From Thunnus maccoyii (Eukaryota > Chordata > Actinopteri > Scombriformes > Scombridae), in assembly GCF_910596095.1 (NCBI RefSeq), contig NC_056552.1, positions 9,529,111-9,593,110 on the forward strand: 64,000 bases of DNA. The letters run 5' to 3'. Of this stretch, positions 1-13,500 are shown in pieces. The position numbers and the translations under genes are program-made. Every line of letters starts with the position of its first letter. Within the stretch, counting starts at the first letter, position 1. The notes under the pieces are model-generated. The model searched no databases. It worked only from the letters and a program-made list of their open reading frames with translations, and had not been told where the DNA came from.

Positions 1-132
1 ATATGGTTTGGCAGTTCAGTTCACAGTTACTTAAAAATGGCCAGAAATTTCTTGATTTTGTAACTCTCATTTTTTCATGTATTGTGTTTTCGTGACAAAA
101 CTGCTGAAAGTTACTTGTGTGGTTTCTCTCAG

Positions 133-3100
133 AATCAGTTCCTTCTATTGAAGTTGCGATTCATCATTTCCAACCCAGCTACTCTGCTCAGAGTGGAGGC
201 AATGTGGTCGCTCCTTCCATCATCGGCTCTAACGTTGAAAACATAAACATCACTATCATCTCAACTGCCCAAGGTAGATTAATATAAATTGAGAGAGTAA
301 ATGGAAATTGGATTTGGGCTCTTCTGATGGTTTTCTTCTTTTGCAGGGTCTGTCATTTCTTCAGAAGAAGCATCAAACCATGACACTGCAGACATCAATG
401 GTGTTCTGCAGCCCCAGAGTGAGTCCTTTGTCATTCCCTGTACTTTTATCACATTTGGACATATGACATATTGACAGAATACCTTAATTCTTCAAAATAA
501 CTCTCAAATGGTATTGTCTACTCCAGATAATAAGATCGCAGAATGTCAACAGCAACTGAAGGCTACTCTGAAGAAGAAGTTCAGCCATTTGCTTGAGGGT
601 GTGACAACTGAAGCGAACAAAATACCTCTCAATAAGATCTACACAGAGCTCTACATCACCGAGGGAGGAAGTGGTGAAGTCAATAAGGAGCATGAGGTGA
701 GACAGATTGAGATGACATCCAGGATGCAGGTGGCCCTGGAGAAATCAATCCACTGCAATCACCTCTTTGTTCCTCTACCGGGACGAAACCACCAGATAAG
801 AACTGTGATCACAAGGGGAGTCGCGGGCATTGGAAAAACTGTATCTGCCAATAAATTCACTCTAGACTGGGCTGAAGAGAGAGCAAACACAAGCCTGGAA
901 TTTGTATTTCCCCTCTCTTTCCGAGAGCTGAACATGATGAGAAAGAAAACCTTCAGTCTGGTAGAGCTTCTCTGTGTCTTTTTCCCTGAAACAAAAGACA
1001 CAGGAATCTTTACTAATGGTAAGAACAAAATGCTCTTCATCCTGGATGGTCTGGACGAGAGCCGTCTGTCTTTGGACTTCCACAACAGTGAAATAATGTC
1101 TGATGTGACACAACGAACCACGATAGCCATGCTTCTGACCAACCTCATCAGGGGAAGACTGCTTCCTTTGGCTCTTGTTTGGATAACATCGCGTCCAGTA
1201 GCTTCCAGTCAGATCCCTATGGAGTTTGTGGATCTTGTGACGGAAGTTCGAGGGTTCAACAACCCCCAGAAAGACGAGTACTTCAGGAGGAAAATTAGTG
1301 ATGGGGGCTTAGCAGACAGGGTAATTACACATGTGAAATCCAACAGGAGTCTCCACATCATGTGCCACATACCGGTCTTCTGTTCGATGGCAGCGAGTGT
1401 TCTTGAGAAGAAGTTGGCGATGGCAGACAGCAAAGACATGCCAAAGACTCTCACTCAAATGTACATACACTTCCTGTCCTTGTATGTGGAACCCATGAAG
1501 AAGAGGCTGCCTGGAAGAAGAGAGTCAAGCGCTGACTGTGTGAGAGCTAACCTCATGTCTTTGGGTAAACTGGCCTTTAAAGAGCTGGAGAAGGGCCACC
1601 TGATCTTCTATGAGAAAGACCTCATCCTGAATGGTATAAATGTTGCACAGGCATCTATGTTCTCAGGAGTCTACACACAGATCTTCAATGAGGAGCTGAC
1701 ACTGTGCGAGGAGAAGATGTTCTGCTTTGTGCATCTGAGCGTCCAGGAATTCTTTGCTGCGTTGTATGTTTATCTCGCATTCAACAATGACAACATGAAC
1801 GTCTTGGTCAAGAAGTCGTCCACTTCAAGACGTTTCCCATTCAGAGATTCGTCAGAGCTCATCCTCTACAAAGAAGCAGTGGAAAAGGCTTTGCGGTGCG
1901 AAAATGGACATTTTGACATCTTCCTGCGCTTTCTTTTGGGCCTGTCTCTCGAATCCAATCAGACTCTGTTAAAACATCTTATGACCAGCAACAGAACAAA
2001 CCCAAGGACAAGAACAGAGATCATTAAACACATCAAGGAGAGGATCAAGTTAAGTCCATCTCCGGACAGATGCCTCAATCTCTTTCACTGCCTGAATGAG
2101 CTGAACGACCACTCTCTTGTGGAGGACATTCAGAGCTACCTCAGCTCAGGAAGTCTTAACAGTGACAGACTTTCACCTGCCCAGTGGGCCACTCTGGTCT
2201 TTGTGTTACTGACTTCAGAGGAGGAGTTGAGTGTGTTTGAACTGAGCAACTACACCAGGTCAGAGGAGGGTCTTCTGAGGCTGCTGCCTGTTGTGAAAAC
2301 AGCCACAGTGGCAAAGTAAGTACTTTCTAAAAGCTCTACAGCTTTTTTTGCCAATGATGTTAAAGATTGTTGGCTCCAGGGTTCAGTTTTTTTTTGGCAT
2401 GAGGAAAAAGTGAACCAAGAAACTTTAAAGAGTAATTCCTCACTAAATAGATCTGTTGAACCTCTGACCACAGCCATGACCACAACTAAGTGTGGTCTGT
2501 TCTACCTGTGACCAAACCCACCTGCACAGGGAGTATCTTGTCACCAGTTGGCAGTGCAAGCAAGATCATTTGCCTGGGTCAAAAAAAAAGTTAGAGGATA
2601 ATTCAGAGTACAAAATGATTCTATTTGGCTATACAGTGTAAAAAGGTTCAAACCTGCAACTTAAAGCAGCTGTTATCAATATTTTTACATTGACAATCGA
2701 TCAAATCACTATTTAATGCCAAATTTGTTGCTCTTAGTTACAAATTATCCCTTGAATGTGCAGTTCTTCTCAGCTCTAAGGTGTGTTTTAATGTCTTTCA
2801 GCTCATTGTTTTGGTTTTCTGGCTCGTAATTTTACTGTTGTGGTTCACTCTGCTCTTGTTTTCAGCTGCAGCACACTACTGTTTTAAGCAAAAAAGCTCT
2901 AAAAGCCCACCACTCACTACCTACGCAGAACCAGACAGCAAACAGACACAGTTAGCAACTAGCTGGTGAACATAACGGAGCATTTAGCTGCTAAACAGCC
3001 AGATGTTTCTGCTGGTGGTTGGTGGAGAACCAAAAACAGATATTAAAGAAAAAATAAAAAAAATCAGTTTTTCAAGAATGGTGATAGATTTTTAACCTGC

Positions 3101-4753
3101 ATAGTTGCTTTGTCACAATGCAGTTGTGTTTTCATTTTTGTTCATTTTTGTCTACTCTCAACACAACAGGGCATTATTCACCTTTCTCTCATTGCCTTTC
3201 CTATCGCAGTCTAAATGCATGTAACCTCACTGTAAGGAGCTCTGACATCTTGGCCAATGTCATCCGCTCATCCCAAGTTAGAGAGCTGGATCTGAGTAAC
3301 AACAACCTGACAGATGCAGGACTGATGCGGCTCTCTAGTGGACTGAAGAACAGCAAACTAGAGATATTCAGGTCAAAATTAATTGTATCCAGTTATGTCA
3401 AATTATTTGCCAGTTATAAACAAATCTGGTGCTAGTTTTAGTATTTTCTTTAATTTTTGCTTGGTTTGTGTAGACTGAGGAGCTGCAACCTAACAGAACA
3501 CAGCTCTGATGTCCTGGCTTCAGCTATCAGCTCAGCCTCCTGCCAGCTGAAAGTGCTGGACCTCACTGACAATGACTTTCAGGACGTAGGAGTCAAAAGG
3601 CTCTCTGGTGGACTGGGGAGTCTGCACTGTAAACTGGAAAAACTCATGTGAGTGAAATTCCATCCCGGATGAATTATTTAACAGTATAGTATCATGCTTG
3701 CAAACTCATGTGTTGCTGTTGTCATGGAGATCAACTGAATTAAATGTCTGGTGTTTATTTTTTTGAAGTTTGTCCCTATGCAGAGTGACAGAAGAAGGTT
3801 GCATTTTCCTGGCATCTGCTCTAAACTCCTCCCATCTGAGAGAGCTCGACCTGAGCTACAATCATCCAGGTAACTTGGGCCTGGAGCTGCTGTCTGCCCT
3901 GCTGGACGACCCACAATGCAGTCTGGAGAAACTCAGGTAGTCTTGGCGTCAACAATCAGGATTCTAAAACATCACTCTTCATTGATTTTGGACAAACTAA
4001 TTCTCCAAGATAACCTTCTTCCTGCATATTTAAGTTTACCTTTTAACATTGTAATGGTCAGAAAACTATGCTCTTCTTTCATGTTTTAGTGTTGAACAAT
4101 GTGGTGAATCCAGAATTCAGCCAGGTCCAAAGAAATGTGAGTGACCAGTGACTTCTTTGTTTCCTTCTAAATTCATAAAACAGCATTGTGTAATGTACAT
4201 CACTAATCTTCTCAATCTGTTGGTTACTTCAGATACCAATAAACTCACCCTGGACCCAAACACAGCACACAGAGACCTCTCTCTGGACGAAGGAAACAGG
4301 AAAGCAACACGTTGGACCAAGCAGCCATATCCCGATCACCCTGAAAGGTTCGATTTCTGGAGACAGGTGTTGTGCAGGGAGGGCCTGACAGGACGCTGCT
4401 ACTGGGAGACAGAGTGGAGTGGGAGAGCTTTCATAGGTGTCGCCTACAGACGCATGTGCAGGAAGGGAGAGGGTCATGAAAGTTGGTTAGGCCGAAATGA
4501 CTCCTCCTGGGTCCTGAGCTGCACCAAGGATGGTTACAGGGCCTTTCACAAAGGCATCAACACTGCTGTAACCACCCCATCCAGCTCCAATAAGGTGGGA
4601 GTCTATCTGGACTGGTCAGCAGGAAAGGTGTCCTTCTTCAGCGTCTCTTGTGGTGCACTGACTCTCCTCCACACCTTCCAAACCACCTTCACCGAGCCTG
4701 TGTACCCAGGGTTTCATCTTGGCTGGGTGGACTCCACAGTGTACCTGTGCTAA
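133..4753 (+). CDS. NLRC3-like fish NLR (FISNA-NACHT-LRR-B30.2), 5' end outside window
   Basis: Cytosolic NLR-type innate immune receptor; its ligand cannot be told from sequence. Exons by splice sites and phase: 133-273, 347-418, 527-2315, 3210-3371, 3474-3647, 3769-3936, 4090-4136, 4233-4753; all junctions keep frame, giving 1,023 residues plus the TAA at 4751. The 1.8-kb exon carries a FISNA-type segment (IYTELYITEGGSGEV), then NACHT with Walker A GVAGIGKT (about 817-840) and Walker B LFILDGLDE (about 1034-1059), and the ITSRP and LHIMCHIPVFC blocks typical of fish NLRC3-like proteins. Three exons encode leucine-rich repeats (RELDLSNNNLTDAG and similar). The last exon is a PRY/SPRY (B30.2) domain (LTLDPNTAH, YWETEWSG, VGVYLDWSAGKVSFF). 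The ATG at 508 lies before the acceptor at 525-526 and is intronic, so it is not the start. Any PYD, CARD or other N-terminal exons lie upstream. No frameshift or stop seen; it looks functional. Family assignment is firm; the exact orthologue is not. Confidence 0.88.
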
Positions 4754-5670
4754 ATATTATCTTCTGTGGACCTTCATATTGCCCCTGCTTTACACTGAGG
4801 ACTTCTCACATGATGTGGTATTTTATTTCCTCCACTGCACTTGAGCCTGAATCTTAAAGATTGCCACACACACACACACACACACAATTTTTCACCTATA
4901 GTGGTGTCAAACCATGTTTTTTTGTCTGACTAACAGTTCAAAACCTAGATATTCAATTTACGATGATATAAGACAGAAAAAAGTAAAAAAAAGTTTGTTT
5001 GGGAGGCTGAAACCAGAGAATGATTGGAGTTTTTTTGCTTAAAAACAGATTTATTCAATTAATTGTCAAAATAGTTGATTCATTTTCTGTCAATCAACTT
5101 GTCGATTAATAGACTAAATTTTTCAGCTTTTACAGAACAAACATTTTTGGGTCATTTAAATGTGCTTTTTTAAAGAATTGTGACCAAGATCGGTGCTCTA
5201 CAGGATATTTTACAGTTGAAATGTAAATTGTCAGTGTAATAGCCACACTCGGGTATCTAAATGATCTCATATGTACTTTTTTTCTTGTTGCTTATCACTT
5301 GACAGACATACCACCATCTGCATTATGTGGGCCAATATATCAACTTGGACAAGTTATAGGTCTTGCTGTACCCCTATACAAGGAAGGTCAATGGAAACTC
5401 ATTTGTGGGGCTCTCAGCAACATTTTTCTTACAAAACTATAGTTGTTGTTTCTCTGGATAATCTACAGAACACCATTTTTAGGGACTATTTCTTTCTTTC
5501 AAACACTAAGAGGAAGTGAGAAAATATTTAATTTGGGTAAACTGACCCTTTAAAAACTAAAGAAAAAAACCCTCTTATGTGATCTAGATAATTTGTACAA
5601 CAATATGATGAATGTACTTTGATAAAAGATTTTATAAATGTTATCATTTGTAATAAAGCTTTTCTTCGTT
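4754..5670 (+). other. 3' UTR of the NLR gene
   Basis: Sequence after the NLR stop codon, inferred to be 3' UTR up to a canonical AATAAA at 5652-5657. It holds an (AC)n run at about 4865-4887, a fragment of an inverted-repeat transposon near 5050-5130, and a segment at about 5330-5555 that resembles a recurrent teleost repeat ending in an ACTGACCCTTTAA-like end. The UTR extent is inferred from the poly(A) signal only. Confidence 0.5.
5652..5657 (+). terminator. Poly(A) signal AATAAA, NLR gene
   Basis: Perfect AATAAA hexamer 0.9 kb after the NLR stop codon, the first convincing one on the + strand. Cleavage would fall at about 5670-5690. Confidence 0.55.
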
Positions 5671-5733
5671 GGAGTCACAAAAATAAACTTGGACGGGAGA
5701 ACCACGATGTCGAGTTTCACTTTTAACAATCAT

Positions 5734-7514
5734 TTTATTAGCAGTCCCAAGAGGCAATGAAAAAAAAAAATCAAAGAAAAAAAAAGGAACAGAAATTAAG
5801 ATTACAGTCCAGACGGTGGGTCAATCAAAACCAGTGAACATAAAGACAGGAACAGAGGGCTACACACACACCAAACAAACACAAAAGTCACGTTGTTAAA
5901 AAAGGAACAGAAAGTGATAAATGAAGAAGACTGAATTTAATCTCATGGGTAGTGTGTGTATGTGTGTGTGTGTGTTGGCTGATCCCTCTGTTCCTCAAGA
6001 GAAATTCACCAGGACCTACCCCACATTCACACACACATACACACACTCTCTCTCTCACACACGCATATCAAAAAGCCAGTCAAGGCATCTTCCCCTCTTC
6101 AGTAAAAGCCATGATTTTATATTTAGGCTATTTTGTGACAGAGAAACCAACCATCAACAAACCACAGCTGTTCAGGCAGGTCTTTAAAATTGTTATTTTC
6201 TATTAACGCTGTACAGTTTATATTTTTTTATTTACACACTGAATGTTGTCACTGCAGAGACAACTCAAAATTTAAGTGATGTCTATTTATCCGCTGTTAT
6301 TCTGTGCTCATTTCTGTCTGCTGGAAATTGCTTTTTATACAATTCTGAACATCAATATAAAGTCTGCAGCACTACATGTCAGCAAAAGACAGAATCATCT
6401 CTCATCACTGTGATGCTGGCATCAAAAGTTCACATGCCTCCTTGATTTTTTATTCTTTTTATTTATTTCACAGTGCTGCATAGACTTTGAACGAATGAGA
6501 GCTTCCTCTCAAAACAGAATCACGACAGCAATTTGAAATGCACAAGTGGTTCATCGGTGAACAAACATCTGAGCCAGATGTTCACATTAACAAAGAACTG
6601 AAGCCGATGTAAACAAATCTGGGTCATACCAATTACTGTAATGATGGTTTATCAGCCCCAGAAATCATGTGCACCTGTATTTTCTTAATATTTAAGGACT
6701 TTGAAAACAGATTTTTGACTTTAAGATATTTCTTAAATGCAGGTAAAAAGGTCACCAGACTCCCCTTCGAGCTATAATCTAGGGTTTAAACTGATGCACG
6801 CACCTGGAGACATACCAGGAAATAAAAGACTAGTCCTTGCACATCTGGAAACAAAATGCACACACACGCACACACACATATTAAGGATGATTGGAGCAGC
6901 ATGGGGAGAGGGTACTAAGGCCATGATTAAAGGGGAGAAGAGACAGAAAAACAGCATTTATTTATTTAATTCCATTTATATCTTGGTATGTAGTTGTCCT
7001 TCACTCTATTGGGATTCAATCATATAAAAGAGTTTGCTATCAGAGGGTCATTTACACACCCAAAGCAGCCTTTCAGTGCTAGTAATACAGACAGTACACC
7101 GACTACAGTCAACATCGGACGCCTCCCTCACTCACTCAGTCTGTTGCATACATAATTGTTCACTTGTGTGTATATATACATTACCCTCCCTCGTCACTAC
7201 TCATCATTATTTTTCTCCTGCTATGTTGGAGCAGTAGATTTGAGGCAGAGTAAAGCTCTATTAACATCAGATTCTCCCTATCTCTCTCTCACTCTCACAC
7301 ACACACACACACACTCGCTCTATCACACACACACAACGAGATCTGCCAGCTAGTCTCTGGTGCTCAGCTGACAAACAGCAAGGAGAGCTTTAGTTTATTA
7401 GGTAAAAAAAAAAAAAAAAGATAAAGCGCTTTCTTTCTTTCACAAGGAAGGGTGAAAGGTGACCAGGGAGGGTCAGTGGGGGGGTCATACAGGTGAAAGT
7501 GAGAGTTTGTGGGC
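5734..7514 (-). other. sec24c: 3' UTR of sec24c with poly(A) signal at 5734-5739
   Basis: Gene-free stretch left of the sec24c stop. On the - strand an AATAAA hexamer lies at 5739-5734 (TTTATT on the + strand), giving a 3' UTR of about 1.8 kb. A nearer AATAAA at about 7391-7396 could give a very short UTR instead. The interval contains GT/AC microsatellites (about 5950-5975, 6026-6062, 6858-6880, 7290-7335) and an A-rich run at 7404-7420. No coding potential seen. Confidence 0.45.
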
Positions 7515-10500
7515 CTAGCTGAGAAGCTGGCGGATCTCCTTGTGCATGTGACACAAGAAGTCCACGTATGATGCTCCCCCACTGTTGCTCTTGTCCTCGA
7601 CCAGGAAGTGCCTGAATATCAGCTCGGCTCTGTCTTCCTGTTTCACCACCATCAGCTGCAAGCAAAAGAGGAGAGAGAGAGAGGTGAGGAAGAGGGAATA
7701 GGTGTGAGAAAGCCAGAGGAGGGAGTGGAAATAAGGCGAGGAGAACGCTTACCTTCATGTATCGTGATCTCTGCGCTCTGAAGGAGTCGACAATCTCTCG
7801 GAGCCTCTGGGAGAAGGGGTTGTCCAGCACTGGCAGACTTGTCTGGAAAAGAAAGCAGTGACATTCAGAAATGACACAAGACTTTGACAATTATGTGGAT
7901 TATGAGGATGGAAATAAGGTTTTGACACCATGTGCATGGTTTAAACAGTGCTAATATAACCAAAATTCACATTTGTCCCTCAGTCACTGATAAACCATGA
8001 AATAACTGGTCTTTAACTAGGAGAATGATAGAAAAAATACTCAACTAAAGCAACTAACACTTATCAGAAACTTTGCCTCCATGTTCCTGACAGTTATACA
8101 GTTAGTTACATGACAGTTATAGGTAATTTTCCGAAGAAATACTGAAAAATCGACATTCAACCATTTTTATCCCTTGATAGGTTGAGATTAAATATTGTGT
8201 TTTGTTCTAAAAGAGTGGCTGTTATGATTTGTATTTACTGTATAACATGACAAATTGATGACCTCCCCTCCAACCTCATATACCACTCTGATGACGGTAA
8301 AAGAGTAGAAAAGATGGATGGTATATTAGAGAGGGGTTGTGAGATGAGTGAAATTTGGATGGCCTTGTTAGAAACATAAACTAGGATTAAGCTGCAGGCA
8401 GTGGGCATGTCAGCCAAGTCAAACAAGCATTACATGAAAGCAGATCTGTTTCCTCTCACCATGCTCGGGTCGATCTGGCTGAAGCTTTGCGTGCCAAAGA
8501 TGTTGAGCAGCAGCTCTTGCTGCACGCTAGCTCCTACCCACAGGAAGAGGTGGAGGCCTGTCTCCAGTAGGTAAACTCCGCCTTTCGACAGCCTCTCCTC
8601 TGAGTCCCTCACTGCCACCGGCAACGAGCCGCTTTCCAACTTAGTCTGAAAAGTTAAGGAGAAGTACTAGTATTAGATTAATATATTAGCTGCACCATCT
8701 ACTGATCAAACACTGTATTTCATTTCAACACACTCACTGCAATTGACTATTCAAGCACAACAATATGTGCTCATGTTGACCCAATAATGCACCTTTGCTG
8801 TTTTTAAATCATTCATAAAAATTAAAAATTGACATATGTGTCAACAATCACTATAGAGATGTTTTTTTTTAAGTTTGCAAAATATGCAGCTGCAGACTGT
8901 GAGTGCTCTTTTCTTCCTCCTCACTGTTTGAAGACCAGAGCGTGCAAAGCTTGCAGGTTTTATTTCCGGTAAATCACAGTTTGCAGTTCTAGTGAGTCAG
9001 ACTGAAAAGTGAAGATGTCAGCACAGGTCCAGGTTTATGAGCTCAGAGACTTCGATGTGCCTCCCCAATAAAACCAGAGTTCGGCGGCTTTTCAGAGTGA
9101 AATCTGCAAATGCTTTGAGAGCTCTTATAGCCATTTTGAACCCTTTCAAGCAAAGTCTGCATGAAACCCATTATTATGTTGATTTGCTTTGCCTAAACAG
9201 CAATATTAAACATTTACGACTGTGACTGTATAATGTCTGTGAGCAACAAACACTCAGTTTCATTCAACTAAACATCAAATATTAGAGTTGCATGTTGCTG
9301 GCCACAGAAAAGCTTCTTCCCATGTAACTAAGTGACAAGACCAGAGCTTTATGCTGCCGTGTGTGGTCTCACCAGGGGCAGCAGGCGAGGGTAAAAGAAG
9401 ACGTGGGTCTCTGCGACGTCCATGCAGCTGATCAGCTGCCTCAAGTAAGCCCGGTCGTCCAACGAGATGTCGGCTCCCGGCATCAGCACGTCGCTCTTCA
9501 GCACACAGTTGAGATAGACCGGTAACAGCTTCATGCACTCTGGGAGGATCAGCTGGAAAACACAAATTTTTATTTTATTTCAAAACTATTCTGTTTTTGT
9601 TTTTTTTTTTTTTTAATAAAATGAAATCTAAGTGGAAGTCTCAAATTGAGGTCAAAACCAAATCAAGTTGAAAAAAATCTGGATGAAGGCAACACAAAAT
9701 CTAAAAAGCAGGAAAATAAAGTTGCACTTTTCTTAAATCTCAATCCAGAAATGTGTTTAATGTGTCAAAACATTAAGAATATTTACTGTTATCTGATGCC
9801 TGATGTGATGTCATGTACTGTAGTTTAGCTCCCTTTTCTGTTTAATGCTAAATGTTTCTTTATGTGCTATTGATCATAATATTACATGCTGAAGTTTTCA
9901 GTACCTGACCAGCTGACGAGGGGCTTGCACAGTTCTTGCGGTAGCAGGCCAGAATCTGAGCACATTGGTTAACCAGAGTGTCCCTCACTGCCTTGGTGGG
10001 GTTGTTCAGGATGCCACGGAAAGCTGTAGCACACAAACACACACATACATATCAACTGTGACAGGCACAACAAATTAGTCAACCACCAGGAATTGATTTT
10101 ATGTAAGACAGCAAGGGGCTTGTTGTAAGTGATTTAATAAAATAAGGTGAACCACACTGATCTTTGAAAGAGGCGCCGGAGCGGCAGCCTCAGATATGTG
10201 CAGTAAAGTCTTTATCTTGTGAAAGATGAATGAGAAATGTTCTGCTTCAAATTTACAAAGCTGCATATCTTCTACAAAGAACAGCTGCGGCTTTCTATTG
10301 ATGGCTAATTTGCAGCTCAACAGGAGCAGCTGAGGATAAACCGCCTTGCTTGACAGTATTTTTAGAGACTGATACGTCGTCATTTTCTCCACTCAACATC
10401 TTATTCAGACTTTTAGAGTATATAATGCTGCACATGTGAATCTGCCTCTGTTACACCACACAGCCTGACACTGAATGTAACAATGAAGAAACCGTTCTGC

Positions 10501-13500
10501 TGTGCGAGCTGGTCCTCACCATATTTGGAGAAGAAGTTGATGATTGTGTCTGTCTCACAGTTGCGGTAGAGGTCAGCCAGCTGAGAGCAGCAGTTGACCG
10601 CCATGTTGTGGATGCGGAGGCGCCTTTGGCCGCTGCAGCTGGTGTACAGCACCGCACACTGCAGGAAAACAAATGACACAGGCATCTTTTTTTTAAACAA
10701 TTGAACTTACACTATTTTAACATTATTAGTCTATTAAAATGCAGTTGAAGCAGCACCATCCAAAAAACCTTGTTAGTACTCAAATTTCTTGAGGTTATTT
10801 TAGAAACTGACAGAAATTCAGTGGTTTCTCTGCTTTAAAAACCACTCAAATGCATCACCTTGTAAGATATGAACACAAGCAGAACTCTGATTCCTGAGTC
10901 TGATCACTGGAGTTTGGATCTACTCCAAGCAAAGACTATCCTAAAATGGCTGATTTGAAAGCTACAAACAAAATGTGTTCCCCTCTTAAAAAGGATTCTG
11001 CTCAAAGGGAATTTGTTTCACACACTAATGTGCACACCTGCATAAGCGCTCCCGTTTCCTCGCTGAGCTTGTCATCGTGTTTGAACTCGACTGTGACCGC
11101 TTTGTCACAGTCCAGGCCCGCCAGCTCCACATCTGTGGTGTTACTCATGAAGAAGGAGCCAAAGAAGTCTGTCGCTCTGATACCTGAGGAGGGGGGGGGG
11201 AGAAGGTGATGACGACAAAGGTGACAAGGTGGGAAATGAGGAATAATGAAGTCGGTTGTCACGTATGTCTTGGTGTGACTGTTTTCTGTTGATGAAGAGT
11301 GAATGAGACTAACCTGTGCTGGTTCGCACCCTCATGACGGCGTCAAATCCTACTGGTTTCTGAACGTCTCGTCTGAGGTCGTTCAGGAATCGCTCCTGGT
11401 CTGACTGAGCCTGAGATAAAGAAAACACACCATGTGTTACGCACAAGTTACATGTCGCGTAGTATTAAATGATCCAGCTGCTGATGTTTTAACGACAAGC
11501 TTTCAGAGATAGAATCCATTACATCTTTGTTTATTATCAAAAAACACTGAAGGAAAAAGCTGGCCACAGTAACTCCCAAACAAAACCTCCTTGAGTCTAA
11601 ATAGTTTCAGAATAACATTGAATGAAGAGAGTTTTTCTCACCTGGAAATAAGTGTATTTGTAGACTGAACCTCCAGTGGAGACAGGAACCACCCCTAACG
11701 TGGCCACGTCCACATACTGGTTGGGAAAGAGGAAGAGATCGACGCAGCAGCCCTGGGCTACGCACTCCTTAGCCAGGGTGTTGTAGAAACCCACCTGAGG
11801 CTGAAACAGAGACTGAAGGAAAAGAGGGAGAGTCAATCTGGACTCTTTTTGCTAATATTAGTGTTCAGTTTTTATCATATTTAGTCAACCTCATCCTGTT
11901 TTTTTAGGTCAAGTTTTAGTTGCCTAAAAGTCTCTTAGTCAAAGAAAACCGTAACATTTTAATATAGTTTTAGTCTTTTTTAGCCTTCAGATTATATTGA
12001 ACATTTCAGTCAAACTAGTCGAGCCAAAACTAATATTTTTTGTCATTTTAGTCAAATTTACTTATTCTACATAAGATTGTATCCTATTATCTGATGAAAA
12101 ACACAGGATGAATGATTAAGAATGCAGCTTTGCATAAAGTGTCTGATGGTATTAGTTTAAGGAATTCATCCAGACATGGAACATGTTCTGATTTGCATAT
12201 TTATTTTGAACCAACACGATTCAACAACTGGGACTCAATTCTCTCTTTAAAACTATTCTAAAACAATGAGAGCTGTACAGCAACAATTTTTTGGTTACCC
12301 ACATTTGGATATTTGGATTGTAGAAAAAACTGTCTATAATACTTTGTCTCCTCTTTTTTGTCAACGAAAATGAAAACAATTTTTATTTTTTAAACCACAT
12401 TTTAGTCTTGGTCTACAACACATACTTAAATCACACAGTGACAATACAAATGAGTGAAAAATAAAGCACATCTGGCTACAGTTGTGTTTACCTTCTCCTT
12501 ATCTGTCCCAATGAGCTTCTTGTCCTCTCTGTTCTTTAGTTTTCCAGGAGCCTCAGCGATGGGCAGAGAGGTGTGAAACACAAACAGCTTCCCCGCACAA
12601 TCTGCAGCCTGACAAAAAACAAAACAAAACACAGTGACATGCAAATCATCAGCCATGTTAGCGACACTGTACAGGCCTCGTGTCATGAATCTGGATGTAA
12701 TAAGACCGTCCAGAGCCTTCTGAGTCATTCCTACAATATTTTTCTTGTATTTCTACACTTTCTGTTTTTAATATTTAAATGTGAAATTAATATATCGAGA
12801 CCTATATGAGCTTTCCAGACTTGGGAAACCTGCAGGAAGAAGTGGTTACCTTGAGTGCTTCCAGTCCTGCCTGTATGACGGGTCCAAAAACTGTCTCTGT
12901 CTCCCTGGTGTCCGCAAACATCTCTGGAATCTGGTCCAGCAAACTGGAAGACATAAACCGTGCATGTCACCAAACTGGACCTTTTGTGTGCATACACACC
13001 TCATGTATCTGTTGATATGTGTGTGTGTGTGTGTCTGCTTTATGTCTGCTAACCTCTCAATAACTAGCCGGCTCTCGTTTACGTTGACCAGGAAGCCGTC
13101 TAGCAGGGGTACAAACATGTCCGATACGTCCGACACCACCAACATCTGGGGCTGGGCCAGGCTCGCCTTGACATTGTAGAAGTGCAAAACCTTGTTGTAG
13201 GTGACGAAGCCCACTCGCACCACAGAGTCCATTTCTGGGTTCTCTCTGGACACAGAAAGAGAGGAAATGGGAGAACGATTATGTTTCCTGACTTCTGTCG
13301 CTGTTTTGTAAATTCATTTAGTGATTTCCCACTTTGAATAGTAAATGTTTTTGCCTTCCTCTCCTCCTTCCCGTCTGATTCCCTTTGCTTCCTTTCTCCT
13401 TTACTCTTTGCTTCATTCTGTTTTTCCTTTCATTTCTATCTTTCTTTCGTCCTCCTATCCTTCCAGACCCCTCATCCATTCTATCTTTCTCTTAATCAAT

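Noticed and set aside
508..526. ATG at 508 as the NLR start
   Set aside because: A splice acceptor at 525-526 in phase with the preceding exons, and the upstream conserved exons, show that the ATG is intronic.
2781..2969. Open frame with a hydrophobic, membrane-like segment
   Set aside because: It lies wholly in the NLR intron between 2316 and 3209, has no splice context and does not fit the NLR frame; T-rich DNA explains the hydrophobicity.
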